A DNA stretch of 64,000 nucleotides from Nectonema munidae (lineage: Eukaryota; Nematomorpha; Nectonematoida; Nectonematidae), in NCBI GenBank assembly GCA_030549495.1, contig JAUIRK010000864.1, positions 106,001 to 170,000 on the forward strand, in the 5' to 3' direction. Positions within the stretch are counted from its first letter, which is position 1; the number at the start of each line of letters is the position of its first letter. The notes under the pieces were generated by a model. It ran no database searches. It was given only the letters and a program-made list of their open reading frames with translations, and had not been told where the DNA came from. The translations under genes and the position numbers were made by a program. This document shows positions 21,108 to 32,342 of the stretch, piece by piece.

Positions 21108-22838
21108 ATGGAAAAAAGATATCTTGAGTTAAACGATGCAATTGATTTAGTTATCAACTCTGATCATAAAGCTTTTTTTTTATATAACACCGTCTCAAAA
21201 TGACTCTAAAAATTTTGAAACCGATGAAGACTCTGCAAATGATGAAAGCGATGAGGAAAATGATGTTTCGAATTTCTCTCGTAACATGCTTGAAAGTGAA
21301 GCAGAGGTTGTTTTTCACCATGTTGCAGAGGAAAACTCAAGTTCTGATGAAGTTAGTGATTGTAATTCAGAAGAATGGGTAGATGGAGAACTGTTAAACT
21401 TAAAGCTGCTTCAAAAACATCATTCTGATCAAGAAGCAAATCCAAGTTATACATTTAGTTCACCTTCTGAAGTGTATGATTTATTTTTTTTCAATGACGA
21501 AATTTTTGATAAAATAGTGAAGTTTTCCACAATTTATGCGACATTTAAAAATAGTAATTTTTCTACTAGTGATGAAGAGTTAAAAGTTTTTTTCAATCAT
21601 AATTTTAAGTGGTTACGTTAAGTGCCGAAAAAGATCCATGCATTGGGAAAGTAGTAGTGACACTCACAATCAAGCCATTTGTAAGACTATTTCTCGTAAT
21701 AGATTTTCAGACATTTTAAAATACGTTTATTTTTGCGATAGGACAAACTTGACGCAAATGTATGAAGAAAGTAGGCATAAAGTTTTAAAAATAAGGCCAA
21801 TTATTGAAGATATCAAATACTATTTTAAAAAACATTGTCCATTTTTTAAACGATTTGATATTGATGAAAGCATGGTGCCGTACTATGGAGGTTATGGGTC
21901 CGGGATAAAGCAGGCCATTCGTAATAAACCCATAAGATTTGGTTATAAATTTTTTGCTTAAATTCAGACTCGGGCTATTTGAGAAATTTCGAAATATACC
22001 AAGGTAAAAGCGGAGCGCAAAGTTTTTCCTCAAAAGATTTTGGTGTTAGCGCTGGTGTAGTTATAAGCCTTATATACGAAAAATGCAAATACAAACATCT
22101 TTTTACTGATAACTACTTTACATCAATAAAGCTGATAAAAGAGCTTACAAAACGAAAAATATTATTTACTGGCGTTATAAGGAAAAATCGATTAAGAAAT
22201 TGTAAGTTTCAAAGAAAATTATAAGAAAGAGGTTCTTATGATGTTAAAGTTAATGCTGGTTCAAAAATATCTGTAGTTTCATGGAAAGACAATGCAATTG
22301 TTAATGTTGCTTCTAATGTAACAAATGTTTTTCCAATGAAAAAAGCTGAAAGGTGGTGCGTTTCTTCAAAAAAAAGAATAAATATAAATATTCCAAATTC
22401 TGTGCATTTATATAATCAAAACATGGGCTTTACTGATTCAATGAATTACATACTTTCACTGTACAGACCTGTAATTCGATCGAAAAATGGCATTTTCCAT
22501 TAATTATTTTTTTGATGCAAGCTTCGTTGCATAACGCATACATACTATACAAGATTAGCAGCAACAAAAAACTGTCTTCTGTAGAGTTCATAAGACAAGT
22601 TGTAATAGAAAACTTACAAAAATATGGTGAAAGCAGAAGCACAAGAAAGTTTGGAGGCAAGCCAACAAGTAGAAGAGTTTCAGATGCAGCAAGATATGAT
22701 GATAATATTGGCCATATTGTAAAGAAAAAAGATAAACGAACACGATGTGCTCTGTGTAAATCTCAAACGTGTTATACATCCTCCAAATGTGACGTCGCTC
22801 TCCATATCAAATGTTTTGATACTTTTCATAAAAAATAG
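21108..22838 (+). pseudogene. piggyBac transposase (copy 1), broken
   Basis: The likely start is at 21108 (MEKRYLELNDAIDLVINSDH), followed by an acidic N-terminus (DEDSANDESDEENDVSNFSR and further Asp/Glu/Ser-rich sequence to about 21370). The DDE_Tnp_1_7 core follows: FDIDESMVPYYGGYGSGIKQ with KPIRFGYKFF (first catalytic Asp, 21860-21960), then FTDNYFTSIKLIKEL (second, about 22105) and VSWKDNAIVNVASNVTN (third, about 22280). GFTDSMNYILSLYRPVIRSK precedes the C-terminal helices. The end is a Cys-rich cross-brace finger (CALCKSQTCYTSSKCDVALH, then CFDTFHKK, stop 22836-22838). The gene is nearly full length. Frame breaks occur at a T-run near 21175, around 21620 and around 21960. Confidence 0.85.
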
Positions 22839-24065
22839 TTTTTTTTTATAATAAATTTGCTTTCAATACTGTTTTTACGTTATTTTTAGTTTGCTGTTTA
22901 TACCTTTGAAATTCATAAATTTTCTTTTGAAATTTTAAAATAGGAGACGAGTTTACAGAAAAACATTTTGAATGTATTATTAGCATAAAAAATTGCAAAA
23001 ATTGAAACTATATAGGCTTGTTCAAACAATGAAAATTGTAAATGTACAATGAGAATTTATTATTAGGAACAAAACTTCGAGTTTTGTCCTCTACTTAGCC
23101 TTTTAGATTTTTGATTCTGAGGTTTTTGGCTCTTTTTTGCCAATTGACCCTCTGGTTTTTGGTCGTTTTGACTAGACATCTTTGATAAATGATAGTTTTC
23201 AATCAGAAATTCTAAAATTTTGGTTTTTACACATTGATTGTTTTAGATAGAAATCTTTTTTTTTATCAAAAGTCCTATTTATTATATATTATATAATATT
23301 TTAATATATAATTTTTATAAATATTTTATAATTAATTAAATTTTATAATAATTAAAATATTATTAATAAATATTCAATATTTAGTTTTAACATTTATAAT
23401 ACATTAAAAGTATATAAAATGCTTCCTAAATAATTGTAAGTGAAAATATATTGTGGCAACACTGCTTAATTTTTCATGAATCCTGTAACTTAAGCTATAA
23501 AAATTAAATTATAGCTATAATGATAAAATAATCTAAAACAATCAAGTAATGTTTTTCTAAAGAAGTTATATAAATAAGATAATATATGCTTGAAACAAAT
23601 TATTTTATTTTCAGGTTATTAAAAACTTTTTCAATTTGTTGACATTTTTACAATAAAATGTTTTCAATTAATAATACAGTAGTCATAAACTCAGAAAATG
23701 TTTTTTTATATTGTAAAACTGAGACAATAAACTGTGTGATTCAAAATTGCTTTGGATTGGGACGTTTTACCAGAAACCTTTTCGAAAATAGACTTATCAC
23801 AAATTTACAAAAAAAATTTTGAAAAAAAATGTACATAATTGTTTTGGTTTACATAAATTGCTGATTTAAACTGGAATATTTTTAAATTTGCAAGAATGTG
23901 TGCACACCAATTACCAGTGATGCGTTTGCGCAACACAACTTTTTTCTTTATAGAAAATAAAAAATTGTTTTTTAAGATCAAAAAGTTAATAAATAAATGA
24001 TTAGCATCATATTTAATTTTAAAAAAGTTTAAAATTTTATTTTATAAGTAGTGGATTTTTGAGAT
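22839..24065. other. 3' non-coding part of piggyBac copy 1
   Basis: About 1.2 kb of AT-rich DNA between the transposase stop and the right terminus, longer than the 3' region of a minimal piggyBac. It holds one diverged terminal palindrome, GATGCGTTTGCGCAAC (23919-23934), 147 bp inside the terminal one (24066-24081). I see no further gene. The ATT/TAA-rich stretch at 23270-23400 is nearly pure A+T. Confidence 0.55.
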
Positions 24066-24097
24066 GTTGCGCATACGCAACACTGGCAAAATCCGGT

Positions 24098-25192
24098 TTA
24101 AATGGGCTCTTCGTAAGAAAATGGTTCCAGAAAGCCTGATAAAAGTTGTGATGTCTTTATATAAAAAGGCACACACAAAAGGGAAATATGTCAATAGCTA
24201 TTCTGAACATTTTCTAGTAAAAGTCGGTCTTCATCAAGGATCTATCTGGCCATTCTTTTTATTTGCCATTGGAATTGTTGCTGTAACCGCAAGGTCAAAA
24301 AACTTTTAAAAGTATTTTGTATTCTGATGATCTGAATATTTTGCCAGATACAGTTGAAGAACTTAGAAAAAAAATTTTTAGATTGAAAGAATACATTTAA
24401 AGCTAAATGTTTGGAAGTAAATTGGAAGAAAACAAAAAAAAGATCCATGTGGCATTTGAGAAAAAAGCGTGATGAGTAACTCGATTATTGTAACGCATGC
24501 CTAAATTCGATTCATGTTGGATGTGCAGGAGTGAAAATAGCTGTAAAAATGTTGAAAAAATTTTCTTGAAAAACATTGTGTGATAATTGATGAAATCTTG
24601 TCTTCAAGCAAAGTATCCAAAAATAGTTCACTTCCAGGAGTTGAAAAAGTGAATCGGTTTTCTTACCTAGGTGACGAATTATTAAAGAGTGAAGGAGGGT
24701 GTGAAATTGAGATGGTTAAAAGATGCGAGTTAGGCTAGTTAAAATTTTATGAACTATCTTCGACTTTGCTTGAAAGAAATTTACCTCTGAAAAATGAAGG
24801 ACTCTTGAAGAAAATATTTTACAAAGGACAGAAAGAGCAATGTTGAGAAGAATATGCAAAGCGAAAGTAAAGACAAAGATAAGCGCTAATGAACTTATGG
24901 AGAAACTAGGCATTTGAGAAAATATTGTGAATTATGTGACTAAAAGTAGGATCAGGTGGCTAGGCCATGTTTTAAGAAAGGGAGATAAAGAACCCATAAA
25001 ACAAGCCTGGAATTTTGAAGTTAAAGCTAAACGAAAGAAAGGAAGTCCAAAGTTAAGTTGGAGAGAAAACTTCCAAGCTAGGGCTGAAGGTGATAGATGC
25101 TATTGACAGGAAGAAGTTAAGACACAGATTGTTCTTTTGGTAAGAGAGTTAAATAAATGATTGATTGATTGAATGATTGATTGATTGATTAG
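24098..25192 (+). pseudogene. RTE-clade LINE copy 1, 3' part (RT to tail)
   Basis: This continues the RT interrupted at 20221: FKWALRKKMVPESLIKVVMS, then FLVKVGLHQGSIWPFFLFAI (24100-24280). Degenerate YSDDLNILPDTVEEL is near 24330, RFSYLGDELLKSEGGCEIEM near 24660, RMLRRICKAK-like sequence near 24845 and IRWLGHVLRKGDKEPIKQAW near 24950. The 3' end is an (ATTG)n microsatellite at 25155-25190, typical of RTE tails. Read with 18528-20221, this gives one insertion of about 2.8 kb split by piggyBac. Many stops are present. Confidence 0.75.
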
Positions 25193-25529
25193 CATTAAAG
25201 TTTGCAAGAATAGTTCCAAGCGGCCTTAGTTTGATTATTCTTTTTGTAAACTAATAAGAAGGTATTAGAAAAATATTGAGGTGTGGGAAACAAAAAATCT
25301 CTCCTCCCCTTCCCCTGTGTCCGGCCCTGTATGACAAGTTTAAGCAATCTTGTATTTCTAATTTGTAATTTAGAATTATTATATGCTCCCTTTCATTTCT
25401 GAAACTCTTTGTTCTCTATAGATCTCTTCGTCAGATCCCATGGAACGACTATTCTACATTCCCCAAGATTTTTTCCTAATTTTATTGGTGTAATTTTTCA
25501 GAAGTTTTAAAATCGCAGGCAACCTATTC
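25193..25529. other. Spacer between two LINE tails
   Basis: No gene seen. It lies between the RTE (ATTG)n tail and the oppositely oriented LINE tail at 25531. Confidence 0.35.
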
Positions 25530-25530
25530 T

Positions 25531-26310
25531 TATAACATAACATAACATATTTAACATATTTATTTAAACAAAATTGAGGCGAATGCCTGTAATGTTTGCA
25601 CCTTGAAATTAAGCAAAATAATACAATCTCCTAGACTGCCAAACTGCATCTTTTTTGTTTTCAAAGTCATTCAACGTAGTATAATTCACAACTTCACTTG
25701 GCAAAGAATTCCAATCTTCAAAAGTTCTTTGTGTTAGAAATATTTGGCAATACTTGTTTTCGAAATTTCAGCTTTAAATTCGAAGCAATGCGATCTAGAA
25801 ATTCTTGTTGAAAAGCCAAGCAGGACATCTTTTTTATTATCATATTTTTCTTTACCATGCTGAAAATCGTAATCATTTCATTTCTCTTTATTCTATAATA
25901 AAGTGAAGGTAAGTTCAAAACTTTCATTCTTTCAGAATACAGAAAATTTCTCATAGCAGGTAAACTCTTTGTTAAGTTTGTTTTTGAACTTTTTCAATTT
26001 TCTTCACATTACTCCTAGAGCAATCCCCATAAATCACATTTGCGTATTCAAGAATTGGTCTTACCAAAGACTTGAAAATGGGTACAGCAATTTCACTGTT
26101 TAATATTACAAAAGTACTTTTTAACATATGTATCGTTGAGTATGCCTTTTTCACAACTTCTGAAACATGGAGATTAAAATTCAGTTTTGAGTGGATTATT
26201 AACCCCAAGTCATTGTGTTCATGAACTTTAGACAAAGTCACACCATCTAAAAAGAATTGATCAGAATTTGGTTTTCCAATTTGAAGACTTGAACCATCTT
26301 GAATCATCTT
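25531..26310 (-). pseudogene. LINE family A 3' fragment, copy 1 (RT C-terminus)
   Basis: 5'-truncated LINE read leftward. It contains SLQIGKPNSDQFFLDGVTLS, EHNDLGLIIHSKLNFNLHVS, FKSLVRPILEYANVIYGDCS and RSNVKKIEKVQKQT (25972-26307). It continues LNLPSLYYRIKRNEMITIFS (25718-25954). It ends in a (TTATG)n tail, seen on the plus strand as CATAACATAACATA at 25533-25548. The same protein segments occur in the better copy at 55506-56536. This is the C-terminal thumb/connector region of CR1/Jockey-like LINEs. Confidence 0.8.
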
Positions 26311-27439
26311 GTAACCGTATAATTTACTTCTTCTATTTATTTAGATGCAAATCTTTTTCTTAGGAATATTTTATTTTCCTAAAACTTACTGTTATAATAC
26401 CACAAATCCTCAATATCATCTATAAGCTCACTTCTTTTTCTTTAAACACATATTTCATATGTATTTGCTTCAATTTGGACAAATTTAACCAAGAATACAT
26501 CCTTATCATGTTGTATTGCATTGCAGCCTCTTTTTGTTTTAGTCTTACAATATTTGATATTTCAGTTGTTTATTTTAATAAGTAAGAAAGCAATTTCTTG
26601 TATTTCCACCTCTATAGTTTGCTCTTTGAAGTTTACAGCGAATATGTCAAAATCATTCCTAGTGTTTTCTTTTTTGCAAGACCCCGTCCTATATCATTTC
26701 TTGATATCGAAGTTGTTAATACACAACCCTGTTTCTTCCAGTTCAGTTGAAACGATCACTATTTTGGTGGCTTCAAAATTCTAACTCCAACCAAGTCTTT
26801 TGTTCTTGATTTTGACTCCAAATTTGTGTATCGGTTTTGAAAAGTAATTTTACAAATCTTTCAAAAATTTTTTTTAGAGTATGCCTTCATTACTACAAAG
26901 TTGACCCTCTTTTCCAACTCCTCCTCTCTCCCTCCCTCCCTCCATGATCAAGTTATCTTTTTAATACCAACTCTACTTCTTCCTAAAACCCCACTGCTAT
27001 TAAATAACTAGACCTTCTTTCTAGCTTTTCACTTTTCATTTTGTTTCTAGCACGTACATGCTTAAATGTTTTCTTCATTATATCAATTAATTCATGTCAT
27101 TTACGCACGCATCTCAACCTCATATTTTTAAAACTGGACATTTTTGTTTTTTTGCTGGAAGAAACGGGAAGATTTTGACTAAAAGAGGGAGAATCAAAAA
27201 AACCCTAAAAAATAGTTCATGAATTAAAAGCTGTCGAATACGAATCAAACTGCAATCAAAAATATTTGCTAATAAAATCTTCTTTTGGTTTTTAATAAAA
27301 AACAATGATGAAGAGCAAGTTAGTTATTCTTTGTGCGATTTTTGTTGAATACCTGAAACTTTGATTGATAGATTCTACAAATGCCTGTTGGTATCCACCT
27401 ATACCACACTTCTTACTTTCATGATTATGTGTTTTCATA
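26311..27439. other. Spacer, no recognised gene
   Basis: Pyrimidine-rich on the plus strand, with a CTCCTCCTCTCTCCCTCCCT low-complexity run near 26920-26940. The minus-strand segment near 26395-26430 (ELIDDIEDL) resembles minus-strand sequence near 55330 (LELIYDIGDY). This may be a shared repeat that I cannot name. Confidence 0.3.
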
Positions 27440-28410
27440 GACAAAATCTTAGCCAATATACAAGCCGATCTTAAAAATAATCGTGTGTCAGATTTATTTT
27501 TTCTTACGATGCTAAACAGAGGTCCAAATTTGCATTACTATTTGAAGAACAAGAGTTAAACAGTTACACAAGGAAGAATTTTCAATCTATTTGATGATGA
27601 TGCTGCAGAAATTTTAAGTTTTATGACACAAAACATCAATCCGATAGGGAACAATCTTGATGCTATCCTCGACACTGACATCAACGTTTTCACCCCATCC
27701 ATTCTCTCCAATGAGTTTGCTAAATGCATTATAAGCGTGGGTTACAGCAAAATTGTTCCGGTGACATGGCCAACAAACAATAAATATCATAGAATTTTTC
27801 TCTAAAACTTAGATACTATTCAATTCTCTTTTGTATCTATAGAATTGGTATTGTCAAAACTTATTGCAAAATTTAGCCAATATATTCCACCTACTTCAAA
27901 CACACTTTTAATTTGCTGAAAATGTTTTAATGTTTTCCTGCATTTTCAAGTTCGTTTGGAGTCACATACTGTAAAAATCGCCCCATACCGTCTTTGATCT
28001 GTGGACATCAAATATAAAGTTGACAGGTTAAGATAAAACTGCCAAAGTAAGAAACTTTATTGATGAAAATAATTTGTTTTATTCCAACAAGAAATGGATT
28101 CATTTTTTGTATGCCAATATCATTAGAAGGGTCATGTATATTAATAAATGGATTCCTTTCAAAAAATTGCACAATTTGACAAAGACAATAAGGTTAAAAG
28201 GCCTTGTTTATACATCTTTATTTTTGAGCATGCATAGGATGAGTGATTTTGCTGTGAGGGATGTATTTAAAAAGGTGACCAAGGTCATCAGTAATTGCTA
28301 TGTGCAAATTATGATGAACTATAAATTTGGATACCATGACTTCTACATCTCTTTAAATGAGCTTTCTGAATCTCCAGTGATTGAGAGAAAAGCTTTTTTT
28401 CCAATATGAG
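27440..28410 (+). other. Unrecognised protein-like region, two ORF pieces
   Basis: Two open segments lie in order on the plus strand. 27623-27805 reads MTQNINPIGNNLDAILDTDI, then FTPSILSNEFAKCIISVGYS. Upstream of it is open sequence in the same frame back to about 27560. 28074-28409 (111 codons) reads MFYSNKKWIHFLYANIIRRV, later MHRMSDFAVRDVFKKVTKVI and ISLNELSESPVIERKAFFPI before a stop. The composition looks like real, decayed protein rather than random AT-rich ORF. I recognise no domain, catalytic motif or signal peptide and assign no function. It could be an old mobile-element gene or a host pseudogene. The two pieces may not belong together. Confidence 0.3.
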
Positions 28411-28719
28411 CTTATATATGCAATAATGTTTTACGGTTATTTTGAAATTTTCATTTCAGTTTGTGCTTTAGTTATTAATTTTATGAAAGAAACTCAAAAG
28501 AATGGAAGAGAAATCGTAAAACTAAAATATTAAATAATAATAAAATTATAATATATATTCAAATATGTATTTAGACTTCATTTCTTCGCCGCTCTTAAAC
28601 TAATAGCCCTTTCAATATTGCTTAACTCGAATACGTGCGCGACCATGCCTTTGCTAGAAAGCTCCATATTTTATATCAATTATAGATATTCATAATTATA
28701 ATTTATATAAATTATTGGT
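28411..28719. other. AT-rich spacer
   Basis: Mostly AT-rich; a short GC-richer patch at 28585-28660. No recognised feature. Confidence 0.3.
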
Positions 28720-30747
28720 ATTTATAATGGAGTGGGAATAATATGTTCACCGAAGTAGAAAAAGAAAGTGTTGAATGTGAAAGGATAGATGATCGACTAA
28801 TACGTCTCAAACTTGTTGGCCAAGATGAGCTTATAACTATCATATCAGCATACGCACCACAGACTGGATATAAAGAAGAGGATAAAGAAAAGTTTGTCTA
28901 TAATTTAGAAGAAATGATTGAACAAGTAAAGGAAAATGAAAGATTGTTGTAGATCATTTAAACGGCAATTTGTGAGAAAAGTGAGAAGATTACAAGGAAG
29001 CTCATGGAAGGCATGGTTTTGGAAAAAGGAATGAAGACGGGGAGAGAATTCAACAGATGACAGAGAGAAATCAACCAAAAAATATAAAAAAGAAAAGCAC
29101 ATGATTACATATAAAAGCGGTGGCAAGAGCAGTCAAATTGACTTTGTTTGAAAAGTAAAAATTTGAAAGATTGCAAGGCCATTCCTGGAAGCGAGGTTGT
29201 TCTTGATGTGTACAAACACAAAAATATAAGAAAAATATTTAAAAAAGTGGAAAGCTGAAGATTTGGAAGTTAAAAGAAAGAGAAATACGGTTAGAATTTA
29301 GAAAAGCATAAGAAACGCAGGTAAACAAGTGATGAAGTGTGATCATGTAGAAGAATTTGGGGAAAGATAAAAGAGATTTTAGCATCAGTGAGCGGAAATT
29401 TTTTAGGGCGAACCAAGAATGATAGCATAAACAGAAAGAGACATGGTAGTAGAAAAGAAAATGGCTTTGGCAAAAAACAAACATAAAGAAATATATGGAG
29501 CCAAAAAGAAGGGGGCTAAAATATGTAATGCGATTGCTAGGAGCGATGGAAAAAAAAGCTTTATGATGACTAAGGAACAAAAGAAGGAAAAAAATCAAAT
29601 ATACCGAAATGCTAAAAGAAGACAGAAAGAAAGGGAAAATTGTTAATGTCAATATTATTAAAATTAAAGAAGGGAAACTGGTTCTTAACACTGATGAAGT
29701 TAACACAGATTTATTTGAAGTTAAAAACAGGGTTATTTTGAAGAGCTTCTGAATAGAGGCAATAGTAAAGAAGAAGTCGAAGAAACACTAAAGGTAGAAG
29801 GACCAGAAAAAACTGATGAAGACAAAGTGATGCAATAAATCAAAAAAAATGAAGAATGATAAAGCAACTGGACCTAGTGAAACTATTGAAAACAGTATGG
29901 ATAGAAGAAAAAATACTTAAAGACAGGATGAAAAGTGTGATGGTACCTATATGGAAAAAGAAAGGAGAAGTTTTAGAATGTGGTAGTTATCGTGGGACAA
30001 AGTTAGTGTACCACGGACTAAAGCTAAAAAGAAAATTGAAAGAAATTCATCAATGTTTTATGGTTTTGTAGACTTGGAAAAAGCTTTGGAGACGATCCCC
30101 AGAGAAGTAGTATATTAGTGCTTGCGTAAAGGAGTATCCAAAAAATTGGTTAGACTGGTGCAAGAAATATACAAAAATTCAAAAATGGGTGTAGAACTAC
30201 AGAAGGGATATCGACAGAATTTGAAGTGAAAATTGGATTGCATGAGGGGTCGTCATTGAGTCCATTATTGTTTACATTAGTTGTTGATGAATTACCAAAG
30301 CACTTAAGAAAAGATGACTTGAAGGAACTTTTATTTGAAGACGACTTAGCGATATTGGCAGAATGCAAGGAACAGCTTGAAGACAGAATTATAAAATGAC
30401 AGGAGTGCTTAGAGAAGTTTGGGTTAAAGATGAATACTAATAAGAGAGAAGTTGTGTTATGTAATAAAAATGATGATTTTCAATTGCAAATTAAAGCTGA
30501 AACAAGTAAATTCACGTATTTAGGTACACAAATTTCCGAGAGAGGAAGTTGTGAAAAAAAGGTACAAGCAAGGAGCAATGCCAACTTGTTCAAATGGAGA
30601 GAAGTAAAAACAATGATAAATAACAAAAGAATGCCGATAAAACTGAAAGCGAAGATTTACACAACAATCGTAAGACCAGTAATGACATATGGATGTGAAT
30701 GGCTTAAGAAAAAAAGACGAAAGGAAATTAGCAGTAACTGAAAAGGA
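28720..30747 (+). pseudogene. RTE-clade LINE copy 2, 5'-truncated, broken
   Basis: The sequence begins inside the endonuclease (YNGVGII, then RIDDRLIRLKLVGQDELITI, ISAYAPQTGYKEEDKEKF, 28720-28920). The linker is rich in frame breaks. The RT shows CGSYRGTKLVYHGLKLKRK (29980), FVDLEKALE-like sequence (30065), VVY then stop then CLRKGV (30110), LHEGSSLSPLLFTLVVDELP (30240) and FEDDLAILAECKEQLEDRI (30335; the YADD/FADD box is altered to FEDD). The best open frame, 30430-30741, reads MNTNKREVVLCNKNDDFQLQ, FTYLGTQISERGSCEKKVQA and VRPVMTYGCEWL. The element stops without its 3' tail near 30747. Confidence 0.8.
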
Positions 30748-31164
30748 GGAAATTCAAATCATCTTCACTTTCAATATCACTGTTTACAGACAAAAGACAC
30801 TCTTCAATACAATCTTTTTTTTCAAGAAAACTACGAATACGAGGAATTAAGATAAAAAATTTATAAAGAATGAAGAACAAAATAACAAAACAGTAATAGA
30901 CACATATGGACTGTCAAACATTGTGTGTTATTGTAAAACAGTTAAAAATATTCATTTACAACATAACTGTACTTCAAATGTTTATGTATGGGCCTTATGG
31001 ACGATAGTGACACATATGTCTAGTAAAGTTTGATAAAGTAGTATTCAACACTATATAATACATGTTTTAATTGATTATTTTAAATTGAGTTTAATGTTTG
31101 GAAGATAGCCGAACATACAATATAAGTTTGATTTATAAACGTTCACTTTATTAGTAGATTTAAT
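30748..31164. other. Spacer between RTE copies 2 and 3
   Basis: AT-rich, no gene seen. Possibly the original host sequence into which both elements inserted. Confidence 0.35.
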
Positions 31165-31258
31165 CAAATGAGAAAAAACACTTTTTATTCAATTCATTGA
31201 ACTTGATTGTACATCTTTATAAAAATAACTAAAATAGAAAAACGGACATATATGATAA
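31165..31258. repeat. Left 94-bp target site duplication of RTE copy 3
   Basis: Starts CAAATGAGAAAAAACACTTT and ends CATATATGATAA. It is repeated at 34612-34705 with only three substitutions by eye (ACGG/ATGC positions and one T/G). Confidence 0.9.
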
Positions 31259-31625
31259 TTCCAATTTCCTCAATGCTGTTTATGCCAATGTGGAAATGAG
31301 GTTGAGCTCTCATTCTGCTATAAAAATGCCTAATGCGGCAATTGCGTTTCTTACAGCCTCTGGTCTCCTGATCTGCCTTCACGTGGCGGGGTTGTTTGAA
31401 ACCAAATGGTCACGAGGCGAAAGCAAGTATTAGGCGCTTAAACCTTTAGCTCCGGGTAGAACAAACGCGATAGCTCTTGATGGCAGTTGTTCTAGGAGAA
31501 AAAAACTCTGACTTCATATTACCACTGCATTGTGGATTGTGTAATTGGTTTTACAAAGGCTAAAGGTCCCAGGCCTGAATACAAATACTGGTTAGCGTCA
31601 GGAAGGGCATCTGGCTTGTAAAAAA

Positions 31626-32342
31626 ATGCTCGAAATTTTATGCAATGATCCAAAAAGTTGGGCGGGATACAGCCCAAAGTACTCCGTGGGTGTTTCCAGT
31701 AACCTACGTCAAAAAGAATACTGGAAAAAACGCATGCCTGTAGGTTACAATAAGCTTAGAATAGCCTCATGGAATGTAGGTACACTCACAGCAAAAGCAA
31801 ACGAAATTGTAGAGGAAATGATAAAACGAAAGATTGAAATAGCTTGCGTACAGGAGACAAAATGGAGCGGAAATAACTCTAGCAAGCTCATTCAAGGTTA
31901 CAAAATTGTATATAGCGGATTGACCAACAGAAGGGACGGTGTAGGTGTGATTATGAGTCAAAAATGGAATAAAAGAGTAATTGAAGTAAGAAGAGCAGGT
32001 GACAAAATAATTTTATTGAAGCTGAAAGGCATTGATGAAATTATAACGGTTTTGTCAATATATGCGCCTCAAGTTGGTTGTAGTAGAGAGGAAAAAAATG
32101 AGTTTGCAGAAAAACTAGATAGTTTACTATCAGAAATTCCTGACAGTGAAACAGTTATTTTGGCAGGTGACTTTAACGGTCAAATGGGCAAGGATAGTGA
32201 TGTGTACGATGGAGTTCATGGTGGACACGGTCTTCGTAATAGAAACGAAGAAGGTGAAAGGATATTAAAATTGGCACAAAGAAACGATTTCACCATATGT
32301 AAGACAAATTTTAGAAAGAAAGATAGTCATTTGATAACATAG
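31626..32342 (+). CDS. RTE apurinic-type endonuclease domain, open frame
   Basis: A 238-codon open frame. After a short leader, LRIASWNVGTLTAKANEIVE starts the exonuclease-endonuclease-phosphatase fold at about residue 44. IEIACVQETKWSG (catalytic Glu) follows, then YKIVYSGLTNRRDGVGVIMS, ITVLSIYAPQVGCSREEKNE, VILAGDFNGQMGKDSDVYDG (D-x-N metal/catalytic pair) and HGLRNRNEEGERILKLAQRN. The frame ends just before the expected histidine/SxIDF block, which survives in another frame near 32380 (SEIDFFMVKQGKRN). The domain nicks target DNA so that reverse transcription can be primed there. It resembles the craniofacial-development-protein-2-like sequences derived from RTE/BovB. This is the most intact coding block of the three RTE copies. 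Confidence 0.8.
   Translation: MLEILCNDPKSWAGYSPKYSVGVSSNLRQKEYWKKRMPVGYNKLRIASWNVGTLTAKANEIVEEMIKRKIEIACVQETKWSGNNSSKLIQGYKIVYSGLTNRRDGVGVIMSQKWNKRVIEVRRAGDKIILLKLKGIDEIITVLSIYAPQVGCSREEKNEFAEKLDSLLSEIPDSETVILAGDFNGQMGKDSDVYDGVHGGHGLRNRNEEGERILKLAQRNDFTICKTNFRKKDSHLIT

Larger units (their letters stand above)
20222..24097 (+). mobile_element. piggyBac transposon copy 1, inserted in an RTE LINE
   Basis: The host LINE frame breaks off near 20221 (RKSVY) and resumes at 24098 (FKWALRKKMVPESLI), so the insert is about 3.9 kb. It encodes a piggyBac transposase at 21108-22838. Both ends carry CCCATGTTGCG / GCCAGTGTTGCG-type inverted sequence containing the 16-bp palindrome GTTGCGNNNNCGCAAC. The palindrome is at 20236-20251 and 24066-24081, with diverged copies at 20576-20591 and 23919-23934. 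TTAA occurs at the right junction (24099 region) and at 20259-20262. The TTAA expected exactly at the left edge is not clean, so the left boundary is uncertain by about 40 bp. Confidence 0.75.

Noticed and set aside
29239-29706. 155-codon minus-strand ORF
   Set aside because: Antisense of the Lys/Glu-rich RTE linker of copy 2; hydrophobic composition is a by-product of that.
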